Shown: positions 1 to 7,097 of the stretch, in pieces | Layout of the letters: every line of letters starts with the position of its first letter | Position numbering within the stretch: the first letter of the stretch is position 1 | Origin: Arthrobacter sp. | GTDB lineage: Bacteria; Actinomycetota; Actinomycetes; Actinomycetales; Micrococcaceae | Direction: 5' to 3' | Length of the DNA: 15,756 nucleotides | NCBI GenBank assembly: GCA_031178585.1 | Contig: JAPSIT010000035.1 | Location: forward strand, 1 to 15,756 | The notes under the pieces: generated by a model | The model's database searches: none | What the model was told of the DNA's origin: nothing | What the model saw: the letters and a program-made list of their open reading frames with translations, nothing else | Program-made: the position numbers and the translations under genes

Positions 1-2078
1 CGGAGACGCTCAAGACGCTGCCGGAACGCACGCTGCTCATCGAGAACATGCGCGAGCACGGCCTCGGTGAGCTGCTTGCCGACCTCTCTGCGCGGGAGGT
101 CCCGGCTGAGTCTGTAGCCGCGGAACTCGAACTGGCCTGGTGGCAGTCCGCGCTGGAAGCAATGATCAGCGGCGATGACTATCTCGCTATGTCCGACGGC
201 GATGCGCTGCGTCAGCTGGAAGCCGAATACCGGCTCGCCGACAACGCACACATCGCCAGCGGCGCGGGCCGGCTGCGCTGGCAGCTGGCCGAACGCTGGA
301 GTGCAGGCATTCAAGAGCACTCCCGCCAGGCGGACCTCCTGCGGAGCCTGCTCAGGGACGGGCGGGTCACGCTTGCCGCGCTGACGGCCCAGGCGCCCGC
401 CCTCGTGCCCATGCTGGTGCCTGTCTGGTCGGTCAGCCCCTACCTCATGACGGGGCTCCTCCCCGCCGAGCAGAAGTTCGACGCCGTGGTGATCCTCGAC
501 GCCGAGGCAACCTCGCTCCAGGCTGTCCTGCCTGCCATGGCCCGGGCCAAGCAGGTGATTGCCTTTGGTGACGACAAGATTGCCAGCCCCCGCACGTTCA
601 CCGTAGCGGTGGAGCGGCTGGCGGCGGGGGAACCGACGCACCAGAGCGTGGAGAGCGCCTTTACTGCGCTTGCTCGGGTCCTTCCGACCCGGCGGCTGCA
701 CTCGGTGTACCGGGCTGTGGACGAGGACCTGGTGCTGCAGCTCAGCAAGGGCTTTTACGACGGCGGCCTCCGCCGCCTGCCGGAAGGCCAGTCCGCCACG
801 GGACTGGACCGAGCCCTGCTGGTCGAATACCTGCCCGACGGGACCGGCCTGCCGAGCGCGGACCACGAAGGTGTGGAGTCCGTGGTGGCCGAGGTCAACC
901 GCGTGGTGGAGCTGGTGTTCGAACACGCCCGCCTCCGCCCACGCACTTCATTGGCCGTCGTCACGGCCAGCCTCCGCCATGCCGCGAGGATTGGCGAGGC
1001 GATCCGGCAGCAGCTTCCCAACTATCCGATGCTTTCCGGATTCTTCACGGCGGGCGAGGAATCGTTCCGTGTGGTGGACCTGGAGCGCGCACAGGGCCTG
1101 GTCCGTGACCATGTCATCTTCTCTCCCGGTTATGGCCGCACACCCCACGGACGGGCGCTTCACAGCTTCGGCCCGCTCTCTGCCGAAGGCGGCCGGGCCA
1201 AGTTTGCCTTGGCCATGACCAGGGCCCGGCAGTCCCTGCATGTGCTGACCTGCTTCAAACCCGAGGACCTGGACAGGACCCGTCTGGCCCACGGTGCCGT
1301 GGACCTGTACGAGCTGCTGGACCGGGAGATTGCCGGCAACACCACCCTTGGAACTCCGGCTTCCCGTGCCGCCGCAAGCGAACAGGCCCTCGGCGCAGAT
1401 CCGCTTGTGGCCGACTTGGGGGACAGGCTCCGGGCGCGCGGGGCGCGCGTCTGGCACCAGTACGACGGTGTCATCGATGTGGTGGCGGCAGCAGATCCCC
1501 TGAGCACCATGGGCCAGGACGAAGCCGATATTCCCCGCCCCGTGGCCATCGAGTCCGACGGGACAGAGCAGTACCGCCAGATGACCGTCCGGGAACGCAG
1601 CAGGCTGCGCCCGCAGCTTCTGGAACGTCTGGGGTGGCGGTACATGCCGCTGTGGACGATAGAGGTCTTTACCGATCCCTCGGCGTGCGCCGATCGCATC
1701 GGCGGCTACCTCGGACTCGAGAAACCCACGCCCGCCGTCCGCGGAATGGCTGCGCCGGGCTTCTTCGATGAGGACGTCACAGGCCTCGACGATGACTCGT
1801 ACGCATCCTTCACGGATCTGGACCAGGAACGGGACTACGAGCCCGATCACGGCCACGACTATGGCCGGCACGTTGAGAACCAGGCAGGACACGTCGAGTC
1901 AGAGCAGGATGGCCAGCTTCGGACCCGACACGTCCAGCGTGAGCAGTTTCGTCATGAGCAGGCACAGGACGGAGCCGGCCCCGCAGGTGGTAACCCCGCG
2001 GACGTTACGGAACCCGGGGATGCAATAGATGATGAATACGTCGGTGGCAGCACGGACCGGAAGGAGAACGCCGGATGA
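1..2078 (+). CDS. SF1 (UPF1/Dna2-like) helicase with C-terminal Vsr/MTES-like domain, 5'-truncated by the window
   Basis: The reading frame is open from the first bases, so the N-terminus, including the Walker A motif, lies outside the window. Numbering from the ATG at 48, residues 147-154 (VVILDAEA) and GDDK at 174-177 stand where UPF1/Dna2-type helicases carry motifs II (DEA) and III (GDPKQ). A YR...L..L..GFYDGGL block at 221-241 and AMTRAR at 389-394 fit motifs IV and VI. Residues about 453-550 (key parts IESDGTEQY, RERSRLRPQLLERLGW, PLWTIEVF) resemble the Vsr/MTES endonuclease-like domain attached to such helicases. The last 90 residues are a hydrophilic His/Glu/Asp-rich tail. The expected role is ATP-driven remodelling of nucleic acid, possibly with nuclease activity; the substrate is unknown. 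Motifs II and III are unusual for an active ATPase. The stop overlaps the next start by 4 bases, which suggests translational coupling. Confidence 0.8.
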   Translation, partial: ETLKTLPERTLLIENMREHGLGELLADLSAREVPAESVAAELELAWWQSALEAMISGDDYLAMSDGDALRQLEAEYRLADNAHIASGAGRLRWQLAERWSAGIQEHSRQADLLRSLLRDGRVTLAALTAQAPALVPMLVPVWSVSPYLMTGLLPAEQKFDAVVILDAEATSLQAVLPAMARAKQVIAFGDDKIASPRTFTVAVERLAAGEPTHQSVESAFTALARVLPTRRLHSVYRAVDEDLVLQLSKGFYDGGLRRLPEGQSATGLDRALLVEYLPDGTGLPSADHEGVESVVAEVNRVVELVFEHARLRPRTSLAVVTASLRHAARIGEAIRQQLPNYPMLSGFFTAGEESFRVVDLERAQGLVRDHVIFSPGYGRTPHGRALHSFGPLSAEGGRAKFALAMTRARQSLHVLTCFKPEDLDRTRLAHGAVDLYELLDREIAGNTTLGTPASRAAASEQALGADPLVADLGDRLRARGARVWHQYDGVIDVVAAADPLSTMGQDEADIPRPVAIESDGTEQYRQMTVRERSRLRPQLLERLGWRYMPLWTIEVFTDPSACADRIGGYLGLEKPTPAVRGMAAPGFFDEDVTGLDDDSYASFTDLDQERDYEPDHGHDYGRHVENQAGHVESEQDGQLRTRHVQREQFRHEQAQDGAGPAGGNPADVTEPGDAIDDEYVGGSTDRKENAG

Positions 2079-2323
2079 GCAATGACGAAGCGAAGCAGGA
2101 ACCGCCCACGGCGGCGGGGCCTTCCCCGGACGCTCCGGCTGCCGCCGAATCCGAACCGCCGCAGGCGGCTAAACCTCCTGTGGCACCCGGAGGCGCAGTG
2201 ATACCTGGAGGCGCAGTTCCGAAGAAAGCCGCGGAGGACGACCCGCGGGCGTGGGGAGACCGTGAGTCCGAAACCGACCATGAGGCCTGGCTCAGGGAGC
2301 AAAAGCCGCCTCACTGGGGCTGA
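2075..2323 (+). CDS. Short Pro/Ala-rich hypothetical protein coupled to the helicase
   Basis: This 82-residue protein starts at an ATG overlapping the helicase stop (ATGA), so it is probably translated by coupling. Residues 1-55 are low-complexity Pro/Ala/Glu, including a tandem PGGAV-I-PGGAV at about 38-48, and look disordered. The last 25 residues (DPRAWGDR, then HEAWLREQKPPHWG) are more complex and aromatic; such a tail is likely the conserved part. There is no signal peptide, membrane segment or recognised domain. Its function is unknown. Its position suggests a partner of the helicase, which is inference from overlap only. Confidence 0.65.
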   Translation: MSNDEAKQEPPTAAGPSPDAPAAAESEPPQAAKPPVAPGGAVIPGGAVPKKAAEDDPRAWGDRESETDHEAWLREQKPPHWG

Positions 2324-2366
2324 CGCTCCCGGCAGGGCTTTGCCTGTTGTTATTCCGTAGGCAGTG

Positions 2367-3101
2367 TCATCCGGCTGGCCGGTTCACCAGGACAAAGAAG
2401 AGTTTTCCGTGCGTTGAGGCTCCCGCCAGCGCGCTGGCCTGGGATGGTGTGGCGGCCACGACCATCAGCCCGTCCGAATCGCCGTCGGCAAGCCATTGAC
2501 CGCTTTGGCCTTCACGTTCTGAGGTCCAAAGGACTGGTACAGCTGCCGCGAGCACCTTGGAGGCGGACTTCTGTTCATAGTCCAGGCCGCTTGTCAGCAC
2601 AACATCGACGAGCTGGCCGGGGGATACGAGCTGGATGGAGGTGGGATCCGCCATTCGCAGCGGAACCGCGGCTGAACCTGGTGGCGCTCCCGTGAGCAGG
2701 CCGGGGCCCACCAGCTGGGCGTCTGTGAAAAGCTGGCCCCTTTGCAGCGGCGCGGCCAGTTGCTTGCCGCTCACCTCCGCTGCGTCGGTAAAGGTTCCCG
2801 TGGAGAGCACGGAGGGCGGAACGTTAACAGCCGAGACATCAGTGGCGCCCAGGATGGCACCGGCAGGCAGATCCCGTGCCGCAGCCACGGCCGGTACTGT
2901 GTGGGCCGGTGCCGGAGTCAGCTGGTGGACCGTGATGCCGGCCGCCGCACACAGGAGCAGCGCGACAGCGAGCCTGCGGTTGCGGTTCAGCCAGCCGCCC
3001 AGGCGGCCCGTACGTGGGTGCCCTTTCGGCCCCGGCAGCGGCGTGCGCCGGCGGGAGCGTGCGGCGGCGGTCCGGGAGGGAATCAGTCCGATAGGTGCCA
3101 T
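2367..3101 (-). CDS. SAF-domain membrane protein, CpaB/RcpC-like
   Basis: The 244-residue protein has a basic N-terminus (residues 1-43), one membrane segment at about 43-61, and then a SAF domain at about 70-133 (ARDLPAGAILGATDVSAVNV, later LQRGQLFTDAQL). This is the layout of CpaB/RcpC, which assists Flp/Tad pilus assembly at the inner membrane. The second half (LVSPGQLVDVVLTS) fits the C-terminal part of CpaB-like proteins. No other Tad genes are nearby, so a pilus role is not supported by context; many actinobacteria carry such a gene alone. The ATG at 3101 is preceded by TAGCGT and six bases, which fits a leaderless start better than a ribosome-binding site. It is convergent with the short ORF ending at 2323. 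Confidence 0.75.
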   Translation of the reverse strand: MAPIGLIPSRTAAARSRRRTPLPGPKGHPRTGRLGGWLNRNRRLAVALLLCAAAGITVHQLTPAPAHTVPAVAAARDLPAGAILGATDVSAVNVPPSVLSTGTFTDAAEVSGKQLAAPLQRGQLFTDAQLVGPGLLTGAPPGSAAVPLRMADPTSIQLVSPGQLVDVVLTSGLDYEQKSASKVLAAAVPVLWTSEREGQSGQWLADGDSDGLMVVAATPSQASALAGASTHGKLFFVLVNRPAG

Positions 3102-3107
3102 GAAGCC

Positions 3108-3113
3108 ACGCTA
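3108..3113 (-). promoter_or_regulatory. Candidate -10 box of a leaderless promoter for the SAF-domain gene
   Basis: Read on the minus strand, TAGCGT is followed by six bases (GGCTTC) and then the ATG. The TAnnnT-N6-start spacing would place the transcript start at or next to the A of the ATG. There is no convincing Shine-Dalgarno sequence in front of this start. No clear -35 box is seen. Confidence 0.4.
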
Positions 3114-3151
3114 TGGAAGGTCCGGGCGCGGCGGGCAGACCAAGCCGGCCG

Positions 3152-3191
3152 TATGTGGAAACCACCGCCGCAGCAAGCCCCTATGTGGAAA
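3152..3191. repeat. Two direct copies of TATGTGGAAA, 30 bp apart, upstream of the SAF-domain gene
   Basis: Identical 10-mers lie at 3152-3161 and 3182-3191, in the short space between the SAF gene start and the end of the ruc-like gene. On the minus strand they read TTTCCACATA; the distal copy (TTTTCCACA) is one base from the DnaA-box consensus TTATCCACA. The spacing is close to three helical turns, so a protein could bind both on one DNA face. Which protein binds is unknown. Confidence 0.45.
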
Positions 3192-3227
3192 ACCAGAGGC
3201 TAACCGGCGTGATGGGATGTGGCGGGT

Positions 3228-3518
3228 CTAGCTGGCGGCGGCCGCGGGTGCGGGCGAAGAAGCAGCGGCCGCAGGCGTAGCCGAAGCGGCAGGCGCAGCA
3301 GAGCCCGCAGAGGGTGACGCGGAAACGGTGCTGCCCTTCGCGTCACGTGAATCGGTCCGGTAGAAGCCTGAGCCCTTGAAGACAACGCCGACGCTGTTGA
3401 ACTTCTTGCGCAGGGTCCCCTGGCATTCGGGGCAGGACGTCAGAGTGCTGTCAGTGAATGACTGCACGATGTCGAAGGCATGGCTGCAATCCTTGCAGGC
3501 ATAGGCATACGTGGGCAC
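3228..3518 (-). CDS. ruc: FmdB-type zinc-ribbon protein, probable redox-regulated chaperone Ruc (Rv0991c type)
   Basis: The 96-residue protein has an N-terminal zinc ribbon with Cys8-x2-Cys11 and Cys29-x2-Cys32, followed from about residue 55 by a Ser/Ala/Pro low-complexity tail. That layout is known for M. tuberculosis Rv0991c (Ruc), a HrcA-repressed chaperone whose activity depends on oxidation of the zinc-binding cysteines. Position supports the call: as in M. tuberculosis, it lies just downstream of 5-formyltetrahydrofolate cyclo-ligase, which is divergent from galU. A CIRCE-like operator lies upstream. The GTG start at 3518 is chosen because AGGAGG precedes it by seven bases. The family name FmdB comes from formamidase operons, but this copy is unrelated to the formamidase cassette further on. 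Family is certain; the Ruc assignment rests on synteny, tail and operator. Confidence 0.8.
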   Translation of the reverse strand: MPTYAYACKDCSHAFDIVQSFTDSTLTSCPECQGTLRKKFNSVGVVFKGSGFYRTDSRDAKGSTVSASPSAGSAAPAASATPAAAASSPAPAAAAS

Positions 3519-3614
3519 TGTAGATCCTCCTCTTGGACAAACGACAGGTCCCGTGCTGCCGGGGGTGCCTTCCCTGGCCGGATCCCGAAGGGCGTCCGTG
3601 CGGGTGGGGCTCCC

Positions 3615-3641
3615 TTAGCAGTCGCAGGGCCTGAGTGCCAA
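3615..3641 (-). promoter_or_regulatory. CIRCE-like HrcA operator upstream of ruc
   Basis: The plus strand reads TTAGCAGTC, nine bases, GAGTGCCAA. The CIRCE consensus is TTAGCACTC-N9-GAGTGCTAA, so 16 of 18 positions match with exact spacing. Each arm has one mismatch. HrcA binds CIRCE and represses chaperone genes until heat stress; Rv0991c of M. tuberculosis is a known HrcA target. Confidence 0.8.
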
Positions 3642-3646
3642 TTCTA
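3641..3646 (-). promoter_or_regulatory. Candidate -10 box for ruc
   Basis: On the minus strand TAGAAT abuts the CIRCE-like operator, sharing one base. Transcription would start inside the operator, the geometry expected for simple repression. No good -35 box is seen at 16-18 bases. The resulting leader before the GTG is about 115 bases. Confidence 0.5.
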
Positions 3647-3666
3647 TCACCTTGTTGCGCGGGGCA

Positions 3667-4275
3667 TTATGTCAGCCGGATCAGCCCCGACGGCGTGAGG
3701 GCGGCGTCGACGGGCCTGTCGAAACCCTCGGCGGGAATGCTGGACGGCGGCAGCAGTTCGCCGTCGTAAATGACCGCGGTCCTGGGTACCTGCACGCCGT
3801 TCGACTCGGCCTTCGCCAGGAATTTGTCGTAGTACCCGCCGCCCTGCCCGATCCTGTTGCCGCTCATGTCGACGGCCGTGGCAGGCAGGAAGATTCCTGC
3901 CACGGTCCGCATCACCTCAAGTCCCTGGCGCTCCCCGGCGGGTTCCTGGATGGGGGCGTAGCGGCTGCGGACAAACGTCACGGCCGGATCCCAGAAAACC
4001 CAGCCAAGGGTCCTGTCGGGTTCGCACACCGGCAACAGGACCTTGTGGCCGGCGCTGTGGAGAGCCGAAATCAGCGGGAGTGTGGGCGGCTCGAAACCGA
4101 CGCCGAGATAGGCCGTAAACGTCGCCGGCCTGCCGTCGGCGACGGTCTCCGCCCACGCCAGTCCATGCAGGGCTATTCCGGCCGCTGCCGCGGCAAGGGC
4201 ATCCGGCCGCATTTCCGCGCGGGTTGTCCGGTGCCGCACGCGGATTTCATCCTTCGACAGGGTCTCTGATGACAT
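3667..4275 (-). CDS. 5-formyltetrahydrofolate cyclo-ligase (EC 6.3.3.2)
   Basis: The enzyme converts 5-formyltetrahydrofolate to 5,10-methenyltetrahydrofolate with ATP, returning folate to the one-carbon pool in the cytoplasm. The 202-residue product has the family's usual length. It contains the nucleotide/folate-binding signature GQGGGYYDKFL and the preceding LPATAVDMSGNRIG block, plus an N-terminal basic helix (RVRHRTTRAEM). The ATG at 4275 is chosen over one at 4329: AAAGGA lies upstream at suitable distance, and the longer form would add 18 unlike residues and run over the galU promoter. It is divergent from galU with 90 bases between them, the arrangement conserved in actinobacteria. 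Confidence 0.92.
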   Translation of the reverse strand: MSSETLSKDEIRVRHRTTRAEMRPDALAAAAAGIALHGLAWAETVADGRPATFTAYLGVGFEPPTLPLISALHSAGHKVLLPVCEPDRTLGWVFWDPAVTFVRSRYAPIQEPAGERQGLEVMRTVAGIFLPATAVDMSGNRIGQGGGYYDKFLAKAESNGVQVPRTAVIYDGELLPPSSIPAEGFDRPVDAALTPSGLIRLT

Positions 4276-4353
4276 GGCGCCTCGTCCTTTGCATGAGGAA
4301 TTGTCCGGCCAAACAAGCACCGGAAGCATTAACCGTATGAATGTTCCCTCCGA

Positions 4354-4359
4354 TAGATT
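4354..4359 (+). promoter_or_regulatory. Candidate -10 box of a leaderless promoter for galU
   Basis: TAGATT is followed by six bases (AGTCCA) and then the GTG start at 4366, so the transcript would begin at the start codon. No Shine-Dalgarno sequence is visible before this GTG. No clear -35 box is seen. Confidence 0.5.
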
Positions 4360-4365
4360 AGTCCA

Positions 4366-5271
4366 GTGACTTCCACTAATCCTTCAGTCCGCAAGGCCGT
4401 GATCCCCGTAGCGGGACTCGGCACCAGGTTCCTGCCTGCCACCAAGGCCATGCCCAAGGAGATGCTGCCGGTGGTGGACAAGCCGGCCATCCAGTATGTC
4501 GTTGAGGAGGCAGTCCAGGTCGGCCTGAGCGATGTCCTCATGATCACCGGACGCAACAAGCGTGCATTGGAGGACCACTTCGACAGGGTTCCTGCCCTGG
4601 AAGCAACGCTGGAGGCCAAGGGCGACACGGCCAAGCTGGAATCCATCCAGGCCGCCAGCAACCTGGGTGATATTCACTATGTCCGCCAGGGAGATCCCAA
4701 GGGGCTGGGCCACGCAGTGCTGCGCGCGCGGCAGCATGTGGGCCGTGAGCCTTTCGCCGTTCTGCTGGGTGACGACCTGATCGATGCCCGCGACGAGCTC
4801 CTCAGCGTCATGATCGAGGTGCAGGCGAAGACCGGCGGTTCTGTCGTGGCGCTCATCGAGGTGGAGCCGTCCCAGATCAGCGCCTATGGCTGTGCGGACA
4901 TTTCCGAAATTGACGGCGAAGGCTACGTCCAGATCAACAAGCTCGTGGAGAAGCCCGACGTCGACGAGGCCCCCTCCAACCTGGCTGTCATCGGCCGCTA
5001 TGTGCTCCACCCCGATGTGTTCGACGTGCTGGAAAAGACCGAGCCCGGACGCGGCGGCGAGATCCAGCTGACGGACGCGCTGCAGGAACTGGCCGGCAGG
5101 GACGGTGAAGGGGGCGGCGTGTATGGCGTAGTTTTCCGTGGCCGCCGCTACGACACCGGCGACAAGCTCAGCTACCTGAAGGCGTGCGTCCAGCTTGCCA
5201 TCGACAGTGACGACCTCGGACCGGGTCTGCGCGAATGGCTTGGGGATCTTGCCGCCGGGCTGACCAAGTAA
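4366..5271 (+). CDS. galU: UTP-glucose-1-phosphate uridylyltransferase (EC 2.7.7.9)
   Basis: GalU makes UDP-glucose from UTP and glucose-1-phosphate for cell-wall polysaccharide, glycolipid and trehalose synthesis. The 301-residue length is typical. Residues 17-34 carry the nucleotide-binding signature GLGTRFLPATKAMPKEML, and VVDKPAIQYVVEEA follows. Further hallmarks are LLGDDLID near 137-144, YGCADI, KLVEKPD, GRGGEIQLTDAL and RYDTGDKLSYLKA. The start is GTG, giving MTSTNPSVRKAVIP, normal for the family; no ATG fits. A TAGATT box six bases upstream suggests a leaderless mRNA. The acetyltransferase gene starts six bases after the stop, so the two are one operon. Confidence 0.96.
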   Translation: MTSTNPSVRKAVIPVAGLGTRFLPATKAMPKEMLPVVDKPAIQYVVEEAVQVGLSDVLMITGRNKRALEDHFDRVPALEATLEAKGDTAKLESIQAASNLGDIHYVRQGDPKGLGHAVLRARQHVGREPFAVLLGDDLIDARDELLSVMIEVQAKTGGSVVALIEVEPSQISAYGCADISEIDGEGYVQINKLVEKPDVDEAPSNLAVIGRYVLHPDVFDVLEKTEPGRGGEIQLTDALQELAGRDGEGGGVYGVVFRGRRYDTGDKLSYLKACVQLAIDSDDLGPGLREWLGDLAAGLTK

Positions 5272-5277
5272 ATTCGG

Positions 5278-5898
5278 ATGAGGGTCAGCCACATCTGGCC
5301 GGTGACACTGGAATGCGGGGACATCGTCCTTCGCCCCATCCGGTACCGGGACCGCAGGGAATGGACTGAGGTCCGTTCGCGCAACAACGAGTGGCTGGCC
5401 CCCTGGGAGGCTTCCAATCCGGCCCCGGGCGGGGCGCTGCCCAACTACCGGCAGATGGTCCGGTCGCTCAATACGCAGGCGGCCCAGGGCACGGCGCTGC
5501 CTTTCCTCATCACGGCGTGGACACCCGGGTTCCGGGACCCCGTCATCGTCGGGCAGCTGACGGTGTCCTCCATCGTTTGGGGATCAGCAATGATGGCGAC
5601 GCTCGGATATTGGGTGGACGAGGCGCGGGCCGGACAGGGCATCGCACCAACCGCGGTGGCCATGGCCACCGACCACTGCTTCCGGACTTTGGGGCTGCAC
5701 CGCATGGAGATCAACATCCGTCCCGAAAATAAGCCAAGCTTGCGTGTCGTTGAGAAGCTCGGCTTCCGTGACGAGGGCTACCGTCCGCGGTTTCTGCACA
5801 TCAACGGGCAGTGGGCCGATCACCGTTCTTTTGCCCTGACCGCCGAGGAGGTTCCGGAGGGGCTGCTCAGCACGTGGCTGCGCACGAGGCCTGCCTGA
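5278..5898 (+). CDS. GNAT N-acetyltransferase, RimJ/RimL-like
   Basis: The 206-residue product is a GNAT fold protein of the RimJ/RimL/SpeG group, which transfers acetyl from acetyl-CoA to an alpha-amino group; RimJ acetylates ribosomal protein S5 in E. coli. Features include VTLECGDIVLRPIRYRD (9-25), LGYWVDEARAGQGIAP (109-124) with the acetyl-CoA loop, HRMEINIRPENKPSLRVVEKLGF (141-163) typical of this group, and a C-terminal ADHRSFALTAEE. The loop has Ala at 118 where Arg or Gln is usual, a mild deviation. The substrate here is unproven. The gene follows galU by six bases, without a clear ribosome-binding site, and occupies the rimJ position in the actinobacterial cyclo-ligase/galU/(glp)/rimJ/sepX block. 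Confidence 0.88.
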   Translation: MRVSHIWPVTLECGDIVLRPIRYRDRREWTEVRSRNNEWLAPWEASNPAPGGALPNYRQMVRSLNTQAAQGTALPFLITAWTPGFRDPVIVGQLTVSSIVWGSAMMATLGYWVDEARAGQGIAPTAVAMATDHCFRTLGLHRMEINIRPENKPSLRVVEKLGFRDEGYRPRFLHINGQWADHRSFALTAEEVPEGLLSTWLRTRPA

Positions 5899-5985
5899 TG
5901 GCCTGCGGGCAGTCCTCCATAGGTCTTAAGTCCAATGATTTGAGAGTCGGTGAGCGACACACCGAGACGAATACCACAACGGTTG

Positions 5986-6003
5986 CCGTATTACTCATAC
6001 GGT
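5986..6003 (+). promoter_or_regulatory. Inverted repeat and candidate -10 box ahead of sepX/glpR
   Basis: CCGTAT (5986-5991) and ATACGG (5997-6002) form a perfect 6-bp inverted repeat around five bases. TACGGT at 5998-6003 overlaps its right arm and lies seven bases before the GTG at 6011, as for a leaderless promoter. A second inverted repeat, TCGGTG-N7-CACCGA, lies at 5947-5965. No T-run follows either, so they look more like binding sites than terminators. No -35 box is obvious. Confidence 0.35.
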
Positions 6004-6010
6004 TTTGTGT

Positions 6011-7000
6011 GTGGACTTCCCTCTTAGCAGCTCAGTCATCCTTGTGGTCGCTGTTGCGCTGTGGATGGTCTGGGTTGCCCCGTACGTGCTCCGCAACGGC
6101 AGGCACCGCTTCCAGGTTGCCGGTGACCTGATGCTGGAGAGCGTGGACCACGAAACTGCAAACCAGCAAGCCGGAACGGTCTTTCACATGACCGTCCAGC
6201 AGGAGAATCGCATGGACACCAGGAAGAGCAGCGCATCCGCAGCGGGCTTCACGCCAGGCCAGCCCGGGGGCAAGTCCGCCACGAAGCCTGAAGGTGCGTT
6301 CCGCATCCGGTATGGACGTGCCGCCATTGCCCTGGCCGGGCTTCTGTCCTTTGCCGCTGCCTTGGTGACCGGTGTCCTCCTGCTGTTTGGCATCGGTGCA
6401 GGCATTGTTCCCGCTTTATCGTTCTTGGCAGGCCTGGGCGCCGTCGTTCTTCTCCGCTGCCTCGCCGTGCGGGACCGCCGCAGGAAGGTCAGCGCCGCCT
6501 TCTCGGCAGCCATGGGAGCGCCCGCTGAACGCGAAAACCGTAGGCCGCTCGCCGGCCCGCGTTCCGACGCCGGTAATGCTGCCGAGCTTCCCGAAAGCAC
6601 CTTGTTCGACGCCGAGGCGGCGGAGCCCCAGCCAAAGCCCCTGACCGCCGTCGAGCTGCGCGAAGCTGCGCTGGCTGTGGCGATCGCAGCAGGCGACAAC
6701 AGCGGCTTGGCCGCCGCAGCCCAGCCCCCTGCCGGCCGGCCAGAGGACGAAAGCGCAAGCTGGGAGCCGGTCGAGATCCCCAAGCCCACCTACGTCGAGG
6801 CGGCCAAAGCCGAACGCCCCGCCCCGGAGCCTCTTGACCTGCCCGAGGCGCCGAAGTCTGCAGGCAAGCCCTCACTCAAGCAGGGCACAGCTGCCGCGCC
6901 CCCCGTCGCCCCGCCGAATGCTGGGCCGGCAGGCCAGCAAGGCAAAGCGCAGAGCGCGCTGAGCAACCTGGACGACGTCCTGCAGCGCCGCCGCGCATAG
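6011..7000 (+). CDS. sepX: SepX/GlpR-family divisome membrane protein
   Basis: This 329-residue protein has a membrane helix at about 7-27 (SSVILVVAVALWMVWVAPYV) followed by VLRNGRHR, a central segment with two further helices at about 103-127 and 131-151 and then RDRRRKV, and a long Ala/Pro/Glu-rich, probably disordered cytoplasmic region ending in LDDVLQRRRA. This is the plan of SepX (Streptomyces) / GlpR (Corynebacterium), an actinobacterial membrane protein that stabilises the division machinery, GlpR working with the MoeA-like protein Glp. The gene lies directly after rimJ, as its homologues do (Rv0996 in M. tuberculosis). GTG 6011 is preferred over TTG 6005 because the protein then starts MDFPLSSS and a TACGGT box sits seven bases before it. 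The family call rests on topology plus synteny; the sequence itself is poorly conserved. Confidence 0.75.
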   Translation: MDFPLSSSVILVVAVALWMVWVAPYVLRNGRHRFQVAGDLMLESVDHETANQQAGTVFHMTVQQENRMDTRKSSASAAGFTPGQPGGKSATKPEGAFRIRYGRAAIALAGLLSFAAALVTGVLLLFGIGAGIVPALSFLAGLGAVVLLRCLAVRDRRRKVSAAFSAAMGAPAERENRRPLAGPRSDAGNAAELPESTLFDAEAAEPQPKPLTAVELREAALAVAIAAGDNSGLAAAAQPPAGRPEDESASWEPVEIPKPTYVEAAKAERPAPEPLDLPEAPKSAGKPSLKQGTAAAPPVAPPNAGPAGQQGKAQSALSNLDDVLQRRRA

Positions 7001-7097
7001 CCCGCCAGCCCTGCCGCCTGCGATGGGGACGTTTCTGCGCGAAGGCCGGAACCTGGTGCCCGGCGAGGCATACGGCCGGGAGACATTCGACGCCTGG

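Noticed and set aside
948..1892. Minus-strand 314-codon ORF opposite the helicase
   Set aside because: Shadow frame in GC-rich coding DNA, with low-complexity Gly/Ala/His composition and no motif.
2324..2366. Hairpin around GGCAGGGCTTTGCC between the convergent short ORF and SAF gene, as terminator
   Set aside because: Only four or five pairs form, and the following T-run is weak and broken.
4384..5292. Minus-strand 302-codon ORF opposite galU
   Set aside because: It is a shadow of galU, with no ribosome-binding site or recognisable domain; galU itself is certain.
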